Made by a program: the position numbers and the translations under genes
DNA from: Aporhodopirellula aestuarii
GTDB lineage: Bacteria > Planctomycetota > Planctomycetia > Pirellulales > Pirellulaceae
Direction: 5' to 3'
Assembly: GCF_023701485.1 (NCBI RefSeq)
Contig: NZ_JAMQBK010000008.1
Span: 124,001-188,000, forward strand
Length of the DNA: 64,000 nt
Shown here: piece after piece, positions 10,975 to 20,322 of the stretch
How the letters are laid out: every line of letters begins with the position of its first letter
How positions within the stretch are numbered: position 1 is the stretch's first letter
The notes under the pieces: model-generated
Told to the model about the DNA's origin: nothing
What the model saw: the letters and a program-made list of their open reading frames with translations, nothing else
The model's database searches: none

Positions 10975-11452
10975 CCGTAGATTGATTTCGGTTGACCGAA
11001 ATTGATCTCGCTGTTTTTTTTTGGTCGGCGAACAACGCGGACCAGGACGCCCAGTCTTTTGGATGCTGGATGTGGGCAACGACTCCGAACTCACTGATTA
11101 ACAAGCGTTCCGCCGGAGAAGCTAATCCGGCGGTGACGTGAGCATAGCCCGGTCGGGTTCGGCGAGTCGCTGCGATATGTTTGAGAAGTTCCGCGATTCC
11201 GTGGCTGGGGACCGTCCAGACGACAATACCTAGCTTGCATTTGGGCGAGTGAATCGGTTGTCCGGTGGCACGTGGTAGTGACGGACTTCCGTCTTCGGAG
11301 TAAAGGATTTCCCACTTCGCCTCGGTTGGACGAGGCGAGTCTGGTCCGATGATCCAACGGACAAATTCATCGTGCCACGGTGAGTTGCTGTTTCCAACCC
11401 ACCAGATCGTGAGTTTGGTGGTGGGGTCTTCGGGTTGTGTCGGCGTGATCAT
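10964..11452 (-). CDS. Hypothetical protein downstream of the Fis-type regulator
   Basis: A 162-residue protein without a recognised family. The start at 11452 (sequence MITPTQPEDPTTKLTIWWVG) is chosen because an earlier in-frame start would run deep into the preceding regulator gene. It begins 61 bp after that gene's stop on the same strand. The core has alternating hydrophobic strands (LTIWWVG, LGIVVWTVPS) and a helix (GIAELLKHIAAT), compatible with a small alpha/beta domain resembling a degenerate response-regulator or receiver-like fold. That is only a guess. Its 3' end overlaps the convergent fucosidase by 11 bp. Co-transcription with the regulator is likely. Confidence 0.6.
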
Positions 11453-11513
11453 CGGCACTGACCGCCCGGTCGTTCGATAGCTCGAGTGAAGTTTGGCTGG
11501 GGTGTGGAGTCGA

Positions 11514-12878
11514 TCATGTGTCGCCGCTGAGTTTTCGCAGGAGGCGTGAGCGGCTGATGCCCAGTCGTCGAGCCGCTTCGGCTTTGTTGCCATCGGCGGC
11601 TTCCATGGCTCGCTCGATTAAACTCGCTTCGTACTCGCTAAGCGTTGCGTCGAGTGATTCCAGTTTGAAGTCGCGTGGCGTGGGTTGCGGGGGGCCGATG
11701 GTGATTTCGTTATCACGTGTCGATACTTGGCCTGATGTCGACGTGGAGACGCGGTAGGATCGAATCGCGAGCGGAAGATGTTCTCGGCCGATGCGGTCAC
11801 CCGTAGCCATCTCGGCCGCGAACCGGATCGCGGCGGTGAGTTCCTCCCACTGGCCCGGCCAGGGGTAAGTGCGGATGAGTTCGTTGGTTTCGCGGGACAG
11901 ACGTGCGGTGCGGGTCAGCCCGGATGCGATCAGTTCGAGGTCGGCCGAACGGGATGCGAGCGTTGGAATCTCGATTGGAAACGTCGACATTAGAATTTCG
12001 AGCGGTTCGGCCAGAGACGTCTTCGTGCCGGAAGTGTCGTCGTATCGTATTCCGATCAGTCGCAATCTTTCCGGCCAGGTTTCTACCCATTCGATCAGTC
12101 GGGCCTGCCCATCGGTCGGCATCTCGTCAAAACGGTCCAGGCATAATGTTCCGGTGGCGTTGGAAGATTCCCTGAGTTCGGCGATGACTGGAGACGCGTA
12201 GACTTCTAACAATTCGGAGTCCATCAACGATGCATCCAAACACACGAGTGGTTCGGCGGATGTCGATGCATGATGAATCAGCGATGCGATTTCACCAGCG
12301 CCGCAGCCTCCCAGGCCGGTGAGTCCGACATGGCATCGAATCCGGCATGCGAGCTCGACGCGCGAGCGGAATCGTCGAGAGGTCGGCGACGTGCCGGCAA
12401 GCAGCATCGTGGCGTGACGTTTTTGCTGGGCACGAAATTTGGCGATTTCTTCGTCGAGTTTCGCGGCTTCGCGAACACCCTGCTCGCCAAACCAATCGCT
12501 CCACGGAACGCTGTTGTCCGGTAGGTACTGACCGAGGCAGCCCAGGATGAGTGTCGCTCCGGCGGAAGCGTCGTTCGCGTGTGGGGCGTCTAGTAGCGGT
12601 GCGAGTTGGACGAAGTGGGCTGTGACGACGCGAGGTTCGGTGGCAAGATGTTTGCCAGCGTTGCCTTTGACTTCGGTCGCGGGAATGTGCAGTCGCCGGG
12701 TGAGATGGCCACGGTTGGCGGCGGTGCCCGTCCACATGACGGGATCAGGCGTGATCGCAGTCGCGATCGATGGCGGCACATCTCCCTCAACCCCGAGCCA
12801 TGTCAGCATTTCAGGGGAGAGATAGACCAGCGTTCCGTTGGCGTCGATCAGCCAAAAACAGGCTGCAGTGGATGCCAA
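11514..12878 (-). CDS. Fis-type transcriptional regulator with PAS-like and degenerate AAA+ domain
   Basis: About 454 residues in NtrC-like order: a PAS-like segment at the start (FWLIDANGTLVYLSPEMLTWLG), a central AAA+-like domain and a C-terminal Fis helix-turn-helix (NKAEAARRLGISRSRLLRKL). The AAA+ part is degenerate. The Walker A position reads GLGGCGAGE, without the usual GKE/GKT, and Walker B reads LCLDRFDEMPT. No GAFTGA loop, needed for sigma-54 contact, is visible, although WPGQWEELTAAIR matches the RELxN region. It therefore probably binds DNA without activating sigma-54. The TTG start at 12878 cuts into the PAS domain: the frame stays open to 12968 without ATG, GTG or TTG, so the true N-terminus is uncertain. 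It may regulate the fucose cluster (inference). Confidence 0.75.
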   Translation of the reverse strand: MASTAACFWLIDANGTLVYLSPEMLTWLGVEGDVPPSIATAITPDPVMWTGTAANRGHLTRRLHIPATEVKGNAGKHLATEPRVVTAHFVQLAPLLDAPHANDASAGATLILGCLGQYLPDNSVPWSDWFGEQGVREAAKLDEEIAKFRAQQKRHATMLLAGTSPTSRRFRSRVELACRIRCHVGLTGLGGCGAGEIASLIHHASTSAEPLVCLDASLMDSELLEVYASPVIAELRESSNATGTLCLDRFDEMPTDGQARLIEWVETWPERLRLIGIRYDDTSGTKTSLAEPLEILMSTFPIEIPTLASRSADLELIASGLTRTARLSRETNELIRTYPWPGQWEELTAAIRFAAEMATGDRIGREHLPLAIRSYRVSTSTSGQVSTRDNEITIGPPQPTPRDFKLESLDATLSEYEASLIERAMEAADGNKAEAARRLGISRSRLLRKLSGDT

Positions 12879-12968
12879 GAGACGTGGTAAAGAAACGGGC
12901 CGACCGCGGCGTGGCGGTGGCCCTTGTAGCGAACGAGGTGTTTGGCTCAGAGCGATGTCGCTCCTTGT

Positions 12969-13361
12969 TTAGAATGTGTCTAGGATGAAGTGGTGTCCCT
13001 TGTGGAACCGGCGATTACTTGGATAGTAATTGTGCCACTGCTTATTGTAGACAGGGATTCGCATCTCGGTCGGGTAGCGGTGATAGAGACTGTCACTGCT
13101 CTTGAAATATTCTTGTCCCCAGAAGTTCTGGGGGTAGTAAACGTAGGGGTAGTGGTAGAAGCGGTTCCAATCGACGTTGGCCGCAGAACTTCCCCAGGCT
13201 TGTCCGAACGCTTGTTGGTTGCCATACCCCGCACCGGGGCCTCCCATCGCACCAGCGGGCATGCCCGGAGCAGGCACTTGGGCGGAGACACTCGAGCAGG
13301 TTGCCGCGGAAATTGCGATAACGCCGCAGGCGATGGACATTATTACGAATCGACGAATCAC
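12969..13361 (-). CDS. Small secreted Tyr/His-rich protein
   Basis: A 130-residue secreted protein. The N-terminus is basic then hydrophobic (VIRRFVIMSIACGVIAISAA) and ends in a signal-peptidase-like VSAQ site. A Gly/Pro/Ala-rich stretch follows, then an aromatic region with FYHYPYVYYPQNFWGQEYF, ending in a basic His-rich tail. I recognise the FYHYPYVYYPQNFW signature as recurrent in planctomycete secreted proteins, sometimes labelled calmodulin-binding, a label nothing here supports. The start is GTG at 13361; ATG at 13340 would remove the basic residues expected of a signal peptide. Its stop is 2 bp from the open upstream part of the regulator frame, so the two could share a transcript. Confidence 0.7.
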   Translation of the reverse strand: MIRRFVIMSIACGVIAISAATCSSVSAQVPAPGMPAGAMGGPGAGYGNQQAFGQAWGSSAANVDWNRFYHYPYVYYPQNFWGQEYFKSSDSLYHRYPTEMRIPVYNKQWHNYYPSNRRFHKGHHFILDTF

Positions 13362-13864
13362 GTGTATTTCCCGTTAGGCGACACGAACACATGGGACGTG
13401 ACGACGGGATGGCTCCCGCGTCCGCGAAAAAGTGCTCTGAGATGGCTACACCCGTTTCTTCGGCATAATCCGGTCGATCGGTTTAGCCCTTTCTACCGCG
13501 AAATTAGGAAGTCGGGTGATTTAGGGGAGCCGCGGTGTCGCGGGGAGATCCCTGCCAACGCGAGTGATTTCACGTCGATCGAGGTGATTGGGGAGAATTG
13601 TCGAGAGAAGTGAGCCGCGTAGCTCGGATTGCCGCTCGGCATCGGATCAAATGTTGGGCCGGTTCCTACCGCCCAAATCGAGGCCGTCCTGTGGGAAGTG
13701 AATCTACAACGTTTGAAATATGCTTTAGTCGCGAGAGACGTTAATTGTTTGAGTGCTCTTTTTAGCGGAACGGCGCGAGCCGTCCGGTCTCGAGTCACCA
13801 GACGGCTCGCGCCGTTCCGCTAAAACGTTATGAAAACAATCGATGTCCCAAACGACGACAGACG
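13362..13864. other. Intergenic region between metF and the secreted protein gene
   Basis: About 500 bp with no supportable gene. The left part must contain the promoter of the minus-strand secreted protein gene. The right part carries a palindromic inverted-repeat element (13735-13849). Short open frames here run through the palindrome and are artefacts of it. Confidence 0.6.
13735..13849 (-). repeat. ~115-bp palindromic element with inverted ends, copy A
   Basis: The left end reads GAGACGTTAATTGTTT and the right end AAAACAATCGATGTCCC, forming imperfect terminal inverted repeats. The centre is a 58-bp palindrome at 13764-13821 with arms AGCGGAACGGCGCGAGCC and its reverse complement. It is in the orientation opposite to copies B and D. 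Its right flank lacks part of the TGCGGGATTTCAAT segment seen in the other copies, so this copy looks internally deleted. Confidence 0.85.
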
Positions 13865-14740
13865 CTACGCTTGGCCGGCAAGCTGCAAGCCGTCGAGCAA
13901 TTCAGCGGCGGCTTCGGATTTGTTGAGCACGTAGTAGTGGATTCCGGGCACGCCGTTTTCAATTAGGTCGATCGTCTGTTTGCGAGCGTGCTCGACGCCG
14001 ACGCGGAATTGATGTTCGGCTGAATCGTCCTTCGTCATTTCCGTTTCCAAGCTGGCCGGAATTGCGGCTTTGCACATGCCGGCGATCCGTTGGGCTTGTT
14101 TGAAATTCGTCACCGGCAACACGCCCGGAATGATCGGCACGTGAATGCCCGCACGCACGCAGTCGTCACGGAAACGATAAAAATCGGCGTTCTCATAGAA
14201 CAATTGTGTGATGACGATGTCGGCGCCCGCATCGACTTTCCGTTTCAAATTTTCTAGGTCGGTTTTCGCATCAACGGCTTCTTGGTGAACTTCGGGGTAA
14301 CCCGCCACAGCGATTCCCAGGTCGGAGAACCGTTCACGGATCAGCTCGACGAGTTCGTTGGCATACCGAAGTCCACCTTCGGTAACGCTAAATTCAGTCG
14401 ATCCTTTGGGCGGATCGCCACGCAGGGCCACGATGTAATCGACGCCGAGGTCGGTGGCCCGTTGCAGGTATTCGCATAATTGGTCGGTGTTGGAACCCAC
14501 GCAGGTCAGGTGCGAGGCGACGGGAAGCTGGGTGATTTGCTTGACCCGCTCCAGGACATCGAGCGTCGTCCGTTGGCTCGATCCGCCCGCTCCGTAAGTA
14601 CATGTGAAATACTTAGGTTGAAATTGCATCAACCGTTCAACGTTCTGGCACAGCGAATCGATACCCTCGGGGGTCTTGGGCGGGAACAATTCGAAGGAAA
14701 TGGCGCAGCCATCGGAGAGGTATTGGTCGGCCAGAGTCAT
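13865..14740 (-). CDS. metF: Methylenetetrahydrofolate reductase
   Basis: A 291-residue FAD enzyme that reduces 5,10-methylene-THF to 5-methyl-THF for methionine synthesis. The family signature SFELFPPKTPEG is at the N-terminus with catalytic Glu17. It continues with FTCTYGAGGSSQRTTLD, the LRGDPPKG loop, and VITQLFYENADFYRF, where the Phe/Tyr environment contacts folate and FAD. The length matches bacterial MetF. ATG 14740 is chosen because the extra 39 residues of a longer frame (start 14857) show no conservation pattern and the conserved fold starts at once. Gene neighbours are unrelated and no SAM riboswitch pattern is evident in the 137-bp upstream gap. Confidence 0.95.
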   Translation of the reverse strand: MTLADQYLSDGCAISFELFPPKTPEGIDSLCQNVERLMQFQPKYFTCTYGAGGSSQRTTLDVLERVKQITQLPVASHLTCVGSNTDQLCEYLQRATDLGVDYIVALRGDPPKGSTEFSVTEGGLRYANELVELIRERFSDLGIAVAGYPEVHQEAVDAKTDLENLKRKVDAGADIVITQLFYENADFYRFRDDCVRAGIHVPIIPGVLPVTNFKQAQRIAGMCKAAIPASLETEMTKDDSAEHQFRVGVEHARKQTIDLIENGVPGIHYYVLNKSEAAAELLDGLQLAGQA

Positions 14741-14877
14741 GCGTGATTCGTTGAAATTAGGTTGGTGAGGTGCGGTTTGCAGCCAAAATGGACGCCCGAG
14801 TGGTGCGAGGACGCCCCTGCGAACTGCCCAGTATAGGCGGAATGCCGTTCCTGCCAACTTCCAATGGGCGAAAACCG

Positions 14878-15501
14878 CTACTCAGCGTCCTCGCTAGGTT
14901 CAGGTCGCGTCCATTCGATCTCTGTGATCGGATGCTCTGGCGTGACCGCGAACGAGTGCGGTGGGGGCGAATCGGCGGCCCCGGCGACTGGTGTTTCGCC
15001 GGCAGGCTTCGCATCGGGCAAGACGAGGAATGTGCTCACGGGGATCGCGTGAACGTGATCGTGCGATGCCGCATCACGGACGTCGGCGTCCCGTGATCGC
15101 TTTTCGAACAGCGTGCAGCGGAGATGTGTTGGACGTCCGCCCGCTGGGGTGACTTCGAAAAACCACCAGGCATGTCCACCTTCGCTGCGTCGTCCGACCC
15201 AGTGATATTTTGATTGGAGCTTAGCGGCATCTTGCCGAGTGTTCAGCTCTCTCAGATTGCCGAATCCGAGTCGGCGTTCGAGCACCGAGATCGCGGCATC
15301 CCCAAATGCTTCGCCGTCTTCGAGCAGCGAGTCGACGCTTTCCTCTGTCACTGAACGAATGAATTGTTGTTCATCCGTGATCCGTAACCGCAACGCGATC
15401 TCGAGTCGATCGGTTGCGGTGTTCCATTGCATTTCGGCGAGCGATTCCGCCGCCGGATGCATCAGCATGCCTGAGACCAGGCACAAGAACGCAGCGATCA
15501 T
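14878..15501 (-). CDS. DUF6702-like exported protein
   Basis: A 207-residue protein starting with a hydrophobic signal-like segment (IAAFLCLVSGMLMHPAAESLAEM). It then shows the pattern typical of DUF6702 proteins: an exported His-Pro, a statement-like strand set (EMQWNTATDRLEIALRLRI) and a later immunoglobulin-like beta region (KYHWVGRRSEGGHAWWFFEV). The C-terminal 60 residues are Pro/Ala-rich and low-complexity. It overlaps the upstream M1 peptidase gene by 4 bp (ATGA), so the two are translationally coupled. In other bacteria this family is also found beside M1 peptidases, so it may be an accessory of the peptidase. That pairing is from memory and its role is unknown. Confidence 0.75.
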   Translation of the reverse strand: MIAAFLCLVSGMLMHPAAESLAEMQWNTATDRLEIALRLRITDEQQFIRSVTEESVDSLLEDGEAFGDAAISVLERRLGFGNLRELNTRQDAAKLQSKYHWVGRRSEGGHAWWFFEVTPAGGRPTHLRCTLFEKRSRDADVRDAASHDHVHAIPVSTFLVLPDAKPAGETPVAGAADSPPPHSFAVTPEHPITEIEWTRPEPSEDAE

Positions 15502-18122
15502 TCGGCCTTCCCTTCGTTCGTTTCCTTCGCGGTTGGCTTGCGTTTGCGGTTGGGCTTCGGTTTCGCGGACTCCGCGTCCTCACCGATATCCGAAGGTTTG
15601 GGAGCGGTTCCGCGTTCGGCGGCTTCTTTGCCGTTGGGGTTCTTCGCCGTTTCTTTCTCAGTCGATTTCTTGTCGCTTGAGTCCTTGTCGGAATCTTCCT
15701 CGTCAGAATCGTCATCCGATTCGTCTTCGTCACCACGAGCCTTCTGCATCTCGTTCTTTTTCTTCTCGTCCTTGAAGAGTTGGAACCGGGTGGGTTCGAG
15801 CTTCGGCGGCCAATGATTGTTGGCGGTGTTCGTGTCCGCGATCTCTCGTTTGGGATCGATCTCGAGCCGCACGATTTCCTTTTCGGTCAGCAGCAGCTTT
15901 TTGATCTCTTTGGAGTTTTTACGCCAAATTTCCGCAGGCAGCATCATTTGCTCCTGCGTGTTGTCGGCGTAATAAACCCGCAACGGGATCGGCATCACCA
16001 ATCCGCCCTTATTCAAAAACTTGATCACATAAAACTGTGTCGTTCGTTGCAGCAAGGCACGTTGTTCTTCGTCGAGTCGGTCGAGGAATTTCTGATACGT
16101 CTTGCGGTCGGATTCTTCGACTTTGTCTTCGTCGTATTCAGGCGAGTTGTAAAAATCTTTGAGGCCCGGTTGCCATTCGATCCGGCGTCGGAGTCCATGG
16201 TTGCGTTCATCCGTGGGCGTTTCCTCTCTCATGTCATCTTCACGACGTTTGCGTTCGTGTGCTTCGTCTGGATCGCCGCTGTCGATCACGAATAGTTCAA
16301 CTGAATCGATCGCGATGTCGACATGCTCGGTGCTGTAGAACCAACCTCGCCAGAACCAATCCAGATTCGTTCCCGAGGCATCTTCCATCGTGCGGAAGAA
16401 ATCGGCGGGCGTGGGACGTTTAAATTTCCAGCGGCGGCAATATTCGCGAAACGCGAAATCGAATCGCTCGCGTCCGAGAACCGTTTCACGAAGGATGTTC
16501 AGCGCCGCGGCCGGTTTGGCGTATCCGTTATTGCCGAATTGCAAGATCTCGTCGCTGCCCGTCATGATCGGACGTTGGTTCCCGCCACGCATGTATGGCA
16601 CGATCTTTTCCGCCGGTCCGCGGCTCGACGGATAGTCTTCTTCCCATTCTTGTTCGGCGAGATATTGCAAGAACGTGTTGAGTCCTTCGTCCATCCACGT
16701 CCACTGGCGTTCGTCGCTATTGACGATCATCGGAAAGAAGTTGTGGCCGACTTCGTGGATGATGACGCTGATCAGCCCATACTTGGTCGCCTTGCTATAG
16801 GTGCCGTCGTCTTCGGGGCGTGGGCCGTTGAAACAGATCATCGGGTATTCCATCCCATAGACGGGACCGTTGACACTGATCGCGACGTCGTAGGGATAGT
16901 CGAACGTGTAGCGACCGTAGACTTCGAGCGTGTGGGCGATTGATTCGGTCGAATATTGGCTCCACAACGGTTCGGCTTCGTTGGGATAGAACGACATCGC
17001 CGTCACGGTGCGATCACCGACTTTGACCGGCATCGCGTCCCAGATGAACTTTCGGCTGGCTGCCCACGCGAAATCGCGAACGTTGTCGGCGGTGAACACC
17101 CAGGTCTTCGTCGCGTCGCTCGCAGACGACTTCGATGAAGTTCGTTTCTTACCTTTCGATTTTCCTGACTTCGCCGTCTCGTTCGCTTTAGCTTCTTCGG
17201 GCGTGACGATGAAGGTCGGCTTGTTGTTCTCGTGGATCGAATCGAGGCGTTCGATCCATTCTTTCTTCAAGACCGCTTCCGGGTTCGATAACGTACCCGT
17301 GCCCGTCACGACCATGTCATCTGGCACCGTGATGCTGACGCGGTAATCACCGAGTTCCAAGGTGAACTCCCCGGCACCGAGGAATTGGTCATGCTGCCAT
17401 CCGGTGTAATCGGTATAAGCGGCAACACGCGGGAACCACTGTGAGATTTCATAGATCGCGTTGTCGTCCTCTTTGAAGTGCTCATAACCACCTCGGGCAC
17501 GGATCATCTTGGCATCGATGATGTTGTAGTGATACGCGATTGCAATCGTGGTCGATTCCCCGGGGGCGAGTGGCGTTTGCAAATCGACACGCATCATCGT
17601 GTCGGCAACCATATAGGTCAGCGGTGTCGGTTCGGCGGTGCGAGATCGCGACTTGCCGCCCGCTTTGATCTCGGAAACAGATTCGATCTTGTAGCCACCG
17701 TCAAAGGCTTCTTGCGCGAGCATCGTTTGCACGGATGAAAACGGAGTTCGGCCCGAGAGCGATGGTGCTGTCTGCGTGGTGATTGCGGCGGAATCGTTGC
17801 GAAACCGATTCTGGTCGAGCTGGACCCAGATGTAGGTCAACGTATCGGGCGAAACGTTGTGATACGTGATGCGGCACTCGCCTTTGATGCTATGGTCAAC
17901 ATCATTAAGCGTGACGTCGATCTCATAGTCGGCTCGCTGTTGCCAGTAGAACGGTCCCGGTGCTCCCGATGCGGTGCGATAAACGCCCGGTGTCGGCAAC
18001 CAATGTTGAATCGGGAAAAAGGGATCACGTGGGTCGCTGTGCTTTGGATTACTCAGCGGTTGAGCGGATACCGAACCACCTAGAACACATACCAAAGCGA
18101 CCAACCGGACGAAGCGAATCAC
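15498..18122 (-). CDS. Secreted M1 family aminopeptidase with charged C-terminal tail
   Basis: An 874-residue zinc aminopeptidase of the gluzincin clan. Residues 1-20 form a signal peptide (VRLVALVCVLGGSVSAQ). The active site is HEVGH at 456-460 with the third zinc ligand E479, a perfect HExxH-X18-E spacing, followed by GLNTF. The substrate-recognising GAMEN-type motif appears as VYGMEYPM upstream. The final ~110 residues are low-complexity, alternating Glu/Asp and Lys/Ser runs, and are unlikely to be part of the enzyme fold. Another charged insert (KSGKSKGKKRTSSKSS) lies near 320. The protein is exported and probably degrades peptides in the periplasm or at the surface. It leads the two-gene unit with the DUF6702 protein. 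Confidence 0.92.
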   Translation of the reverse strand: MIRFVRLVALVCVLGGSVSAQPLSNPKHSDPRDPFFPIQHWLPTPGVYRTASGAPGPFYWQQRADYEIDVTLNDVDHSIKGECRITYHNVSPDTLTYIWVQLDQNRFRNDSAAITTQTAPSLSGRTPFSSVQTMLAQEAFDGGYKIESVSEIKAGGKSRSRTAEPTPLTYMVADTMMRVDLQTPLAPGESTTIAIAYHYNIIDAKMIRARGGYEHFKEDDNAIYEISQWFPRVAAYTDYTGWQHDQFLGAGEFTLELGDYRVSITVPDDMVVTGTGTLSNPEAVLKKEWIERLDSIHENNKPTFIVTPEEAKANETAKSGKSKGKKRTSSKSSASDATKTWVFTADNVRDFAWAASRKFIWDAMPVKVGDRTVTAMSFYPNEAEPLWSQYSTESIAHTLEVYGRYTFDYPYDVAISVNGPVYGMEYPMICFNGPRPEDDGTYSKATKYGLISVIIHEVGHNFFPMIVNSDERQWTWMDEGLNTFLQYLAEQEWEEDYPSSRGPAEKIVPYMRGGNQRPIMTGSDEILQFGNNGYAKPAAALNILRETVLGRERFDFAFREYCRRWKFKRPTPADFFRTMEDASGTNLDWFWRGWFYSTEHVDIAIDSVELFVIDSGDPDEAHERKRREDDMREETPTDERNHGLRRRIEWQPGLKDFYNSPEYDEDKVEESDRKTYQKFLDRLDEEQRALLQRTTQFYVIKFLNKGGLVMPIPLRVYYADNTQEQMMLPAEIWRKNSKEIKKLLLTEKEIVRLEIDPKREIADTNTANNHWPPKLEPTRFQLFKDEKKKNEMQKARGDEDESDDDSDEEDSDKDSSDKKSTEKETAKNPNGKEAAERGTAPKPSDIGEDAESAKPKPNRKRKPTAKETNEGKAE

Positions 18123-18238
18123 AGACAGACCTCTACGCGGAAAAACAGGGAAGCGAACATCATAGTCGCCCTCCGCATAAAATCAGCCCTATCGGAGTCG
18201 CTGAACGCGGTGCTTGCCGGTATCCCGCACGAATGGTG

Positions 18239-19261
18239 TTAAACCGACCTCTGATCCAATTGGACGTCTTCTTCACGCACCCAACATGCCGCCGCATGTT
18301 TCTTATTTGGAAGTGCTGGGCGGTCGGTGAGGCATCGTTCGATCTTCACGGGGCAACGATCCGCGAACGCACAGCCCGGGTAATACACGTCTGGCGAGGG
18401 GACCTCACCCGAAAGAACGATGCGTTGACGTTTGGCCGCGAGTTCGGGATCCGGTACCGGAACGGCCGACAGCAACGCTTCTGTGTACGGATGTTTCGGT
18501 CCGGCGTACAGTTCTTCAGCGGTGGCGAGTTCAGCGATTCGTCCTAAGTACATCACTCCGACGCGGGTCGCGATGTGACGGACGACGGCCAAATCGTGGG
18601 CGATGAAGAGATAGGACAATCCGAGTTTTTGTTGCAGATCCATCAGCAAGTTGATGATTTGCGCCTGAATCGAAACGTCCAACGCTGAGACCGGTTCGTC
18701 GCACAGGATCAAGTCCGGTTGAACGGCGAGTGCACGTGCGATCCCGATCCGTTGTCGTTGCCCGCCACTGAATTCGTGCGGATAACGATTAAGAAATCGC
18801 GGATTGAGTCCCACAAGTTCCATCAAACGCAATACTTCGAGTTTGCGATCGCGTCCACGTGCGAGCGAGTGCACGACGAGCGGTTCGCCGATGATGCCAC
18901 CCACCGTCATGCGTGGGTTCAGTGACGCAAACGGGTCTTGGAAAACCATCTGCACACGCCTGCGATAAGGCAGCATTGCCGCGTCAGACATCCCCGCGAT
19001 CGAAACGCCATCAACTTTCACGTCACCGCTCGTGGGCGACACCAAATTAATAATCGCTCGGGCGGTCGTCGATTTCCCGCAGCCGGACTCGCCGACGAGG
19101 CCGAGGGTTTCGCCGCGAGCGATGTCAAAGGAAATCCCATCAACAGCGCGGATGACCCCTTTTTGAGGATTCAGCAGCGAGCCTCGTCGAAACGGGAAGT
19201 GAACCTTCAGATCCCGGACGCTCAGCAGCGGAGTGTCGGTGTTTGTTTGTGTTTCGCTCAT
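18239..19261 (-). CDS. Oligopeptide/dipeptide ABC transporter ATP-binding protein (OppF/DppF type)
   Basis: A 340-residue ABC ATPase, the second nucleotide-binding subunit of an Opp/Dpp importer. Walker A is GESGCGKST, the signature is [15 protein letters not shown] and Walker B is [12 protein letters not shown]. The C-terminal oligopeptide-binding region with three cysteines ([14 protein letters not shown]) is the hallmark of OppD/F-type subunits and can hold an iron-sulphur cluster. It is the last gene of a five-gene operon and overlaps the preceding ATPase gene by 4 bp (ATGA). It would be cytoplasmic, working as a heterodimer with the neighbouring ATPase. Confidence 0.93.
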   Translation of the reverse strand: MSETQTNTDTPLLSVRDLKVHFPFRRGSLLNPQKGVIRAVDGISFDIARGETLGLVGESGCGKSTTARAIINLVSPTSGDVKVDGVSIAGMSDAAMLPYRRRVQMVFQDPFASLNPRMTVGGIIGEPLVVHSLARGRDRKLEVLRLMELVGLNPRFLNRYPHEFSGGQRQRIGIARALAVQPDLILCDEPVSALDVSIQAQIINLLMDLQQKLGLSYLFIAHDLAVVRHIATRVGVMYLGRIAELATAEELYAGPKHPYTEALLSAVPVPDPELAAKRQRIVLSGEVPSPDVYYPGCAFADRCPVKIERCLTDRPALPNKKHAAACWVREEDVQLDQRSV

Positions 19262-20322
19262 TGCTGCGCCTCCGCGTGCTCTGCGTCCGCGTTGGTCAGG
19301 TCAGCGTGGCAGGCGGCCATATGGGGTTCGCTTTCCAAGGCACCCCGCGATGTCAGTACCGGATCGTCGGTTTGGCAGCGTTCGAAACGATGTGGGCATC
19401 GGTCGCGGAACGAACATCCGACTATCGGCTGCGAAAGGTCAGGCGGTTGTCCGGGGATCGCGGCGAGCGGTTCGTCACGATTGGACTCGATGTTGGGTAG
19501 CGAGCCGAGCAGTCCGATCGTGTAAGGGTGTTGCGGGTTGGCGAACAGCGTCCGCACGTCCGCTCTCTCAACGATCCGTCCCGCGTACATCACCAACACG
19601 CGATCGGCGACTCCCGCGACGACGCCGAGGTCGTGAGTGATCAGCACGATCGCGGTGCCTTTGCGCGCCTGCAGGTCGGCGAGCAGTTCCATGATCTGCG
19701 CCTGGATGGTCACGTCGAGCGCCGTCGTTGGTTCATCCGCGATCAACAATTCGGGTTCGCACGATAACGCCATCGCGATCATCACGCGTTGTCGCATCCC
19801 GCCGCTGAATTGGTGTGGGTAATCACGCAGTCGCTTTTCGGGAGCCGTGATGCCGACCAAACCAAGCATCTCAACGGCTCGTTTGCGTGCTTCTTGACGC
19901 GTCAGGCTTAGGTGCAATCGTGTCATCTCGGTGAGTTGTTGCTCAACCGTCATCAACGGATTCAGCGCCGTCATCGGATCTTGGAAGATCATCGCGATGT
20001 GTCGCCCTCGGATGTCCTGCAAATTTCGGTCGGACATCGTAAGAAGATCGCGGCCGCCGAACATCGCCTTGCCACTGTCAACGTTGCCAGGCGGTTTGGG
20101 GACTAATCCCATCATCGCGAGGTTCGTCACGCTCTTGCCCGAGCCGCTCTCGCCCACGATCGCGACGGTTTCTCCGGCACGGACGTCGAACGAGACGCCG
20201 CGAACCGCGCGGACCATGCCTTCGTCGGTCTTGAAGCTGACGTGCAGATCGCTCACGCTCAAGATCGCGTCGTCGGACGATTCAGAACTGGTCGTTGCTG
20301 GGGTCGATTCCGTTTGCGTCAT
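19258..20322 (-). CDS. Oligopeptide/dipeptide ABC transporter ATP-binding protein (OppD/DppD type)
   Basis: A 354-residue ABC ATPase paired with the OppF-type subunit. Walker A is GESGSGKS, the signature is [15 protein letters not shown] and Walker B is [12 protein letters not shown]; the H-loop lies in [11 protein letters not shown]. The C-terminal cysteine motif [14 protein letters not shown] is present. About 20 Ser/Thr-rich residues precede the domain. It overlaps the OppC-like gene by 4 bp, so all five Opp genes are likely made from one message. The ligand cannot be told from the ATPase. Confidence 0.93.
   Translation of the reverse strand: MTQTESTPATTSSESSDDAILSVSDLHVSFKTDEGMVRAVRGVSFDVRAGETVAIVGESGSGKSVTNLAMMGLVPKPPGNVDSGKAMFGGRDLLTMSDRNLQDIRGRHIAMIFQDPMTALNPLMTVEQQLTEMTRLHLSLTRQEARKRAVEMLGLVGITAPEKRLRDYPHQFSGGMRQRVMIAMALSCEPELLIADEPTTALDVTIQAQIMELLADLQARKGTAIVLITHDLGVVAGVADRVLVMYAGRIVERADVRTLFANPQHPYTIGLLGSLPNIESNRDEPLAAIPGQPPDLSQPIVGCSFRDRCPHRFERCQTDDPVLTSRGALESEPHMAACHADLTNADAEHAEAQQ

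Noticed and set aside
10985-11022. Hairpin ATTTCGGT/ACCGAAAT plus T run as fucosidase terminator
   Set aside because: The T run lies about 11 bp beyond the stem and the region codes for the convergent protein; too weak to call.
12969-13361. Calmodulin-binding function for the small secreted protein
   Set aside because: No IQ-type or amphipathic calmodulin-binding helix is evident; the label is not supported by the sequence.
13493-13798. Open frame on the minus strand through the palindrome
   Set aside because: It reads through a repeat; similar frames occur at each copy of the element, so it is not a gene.
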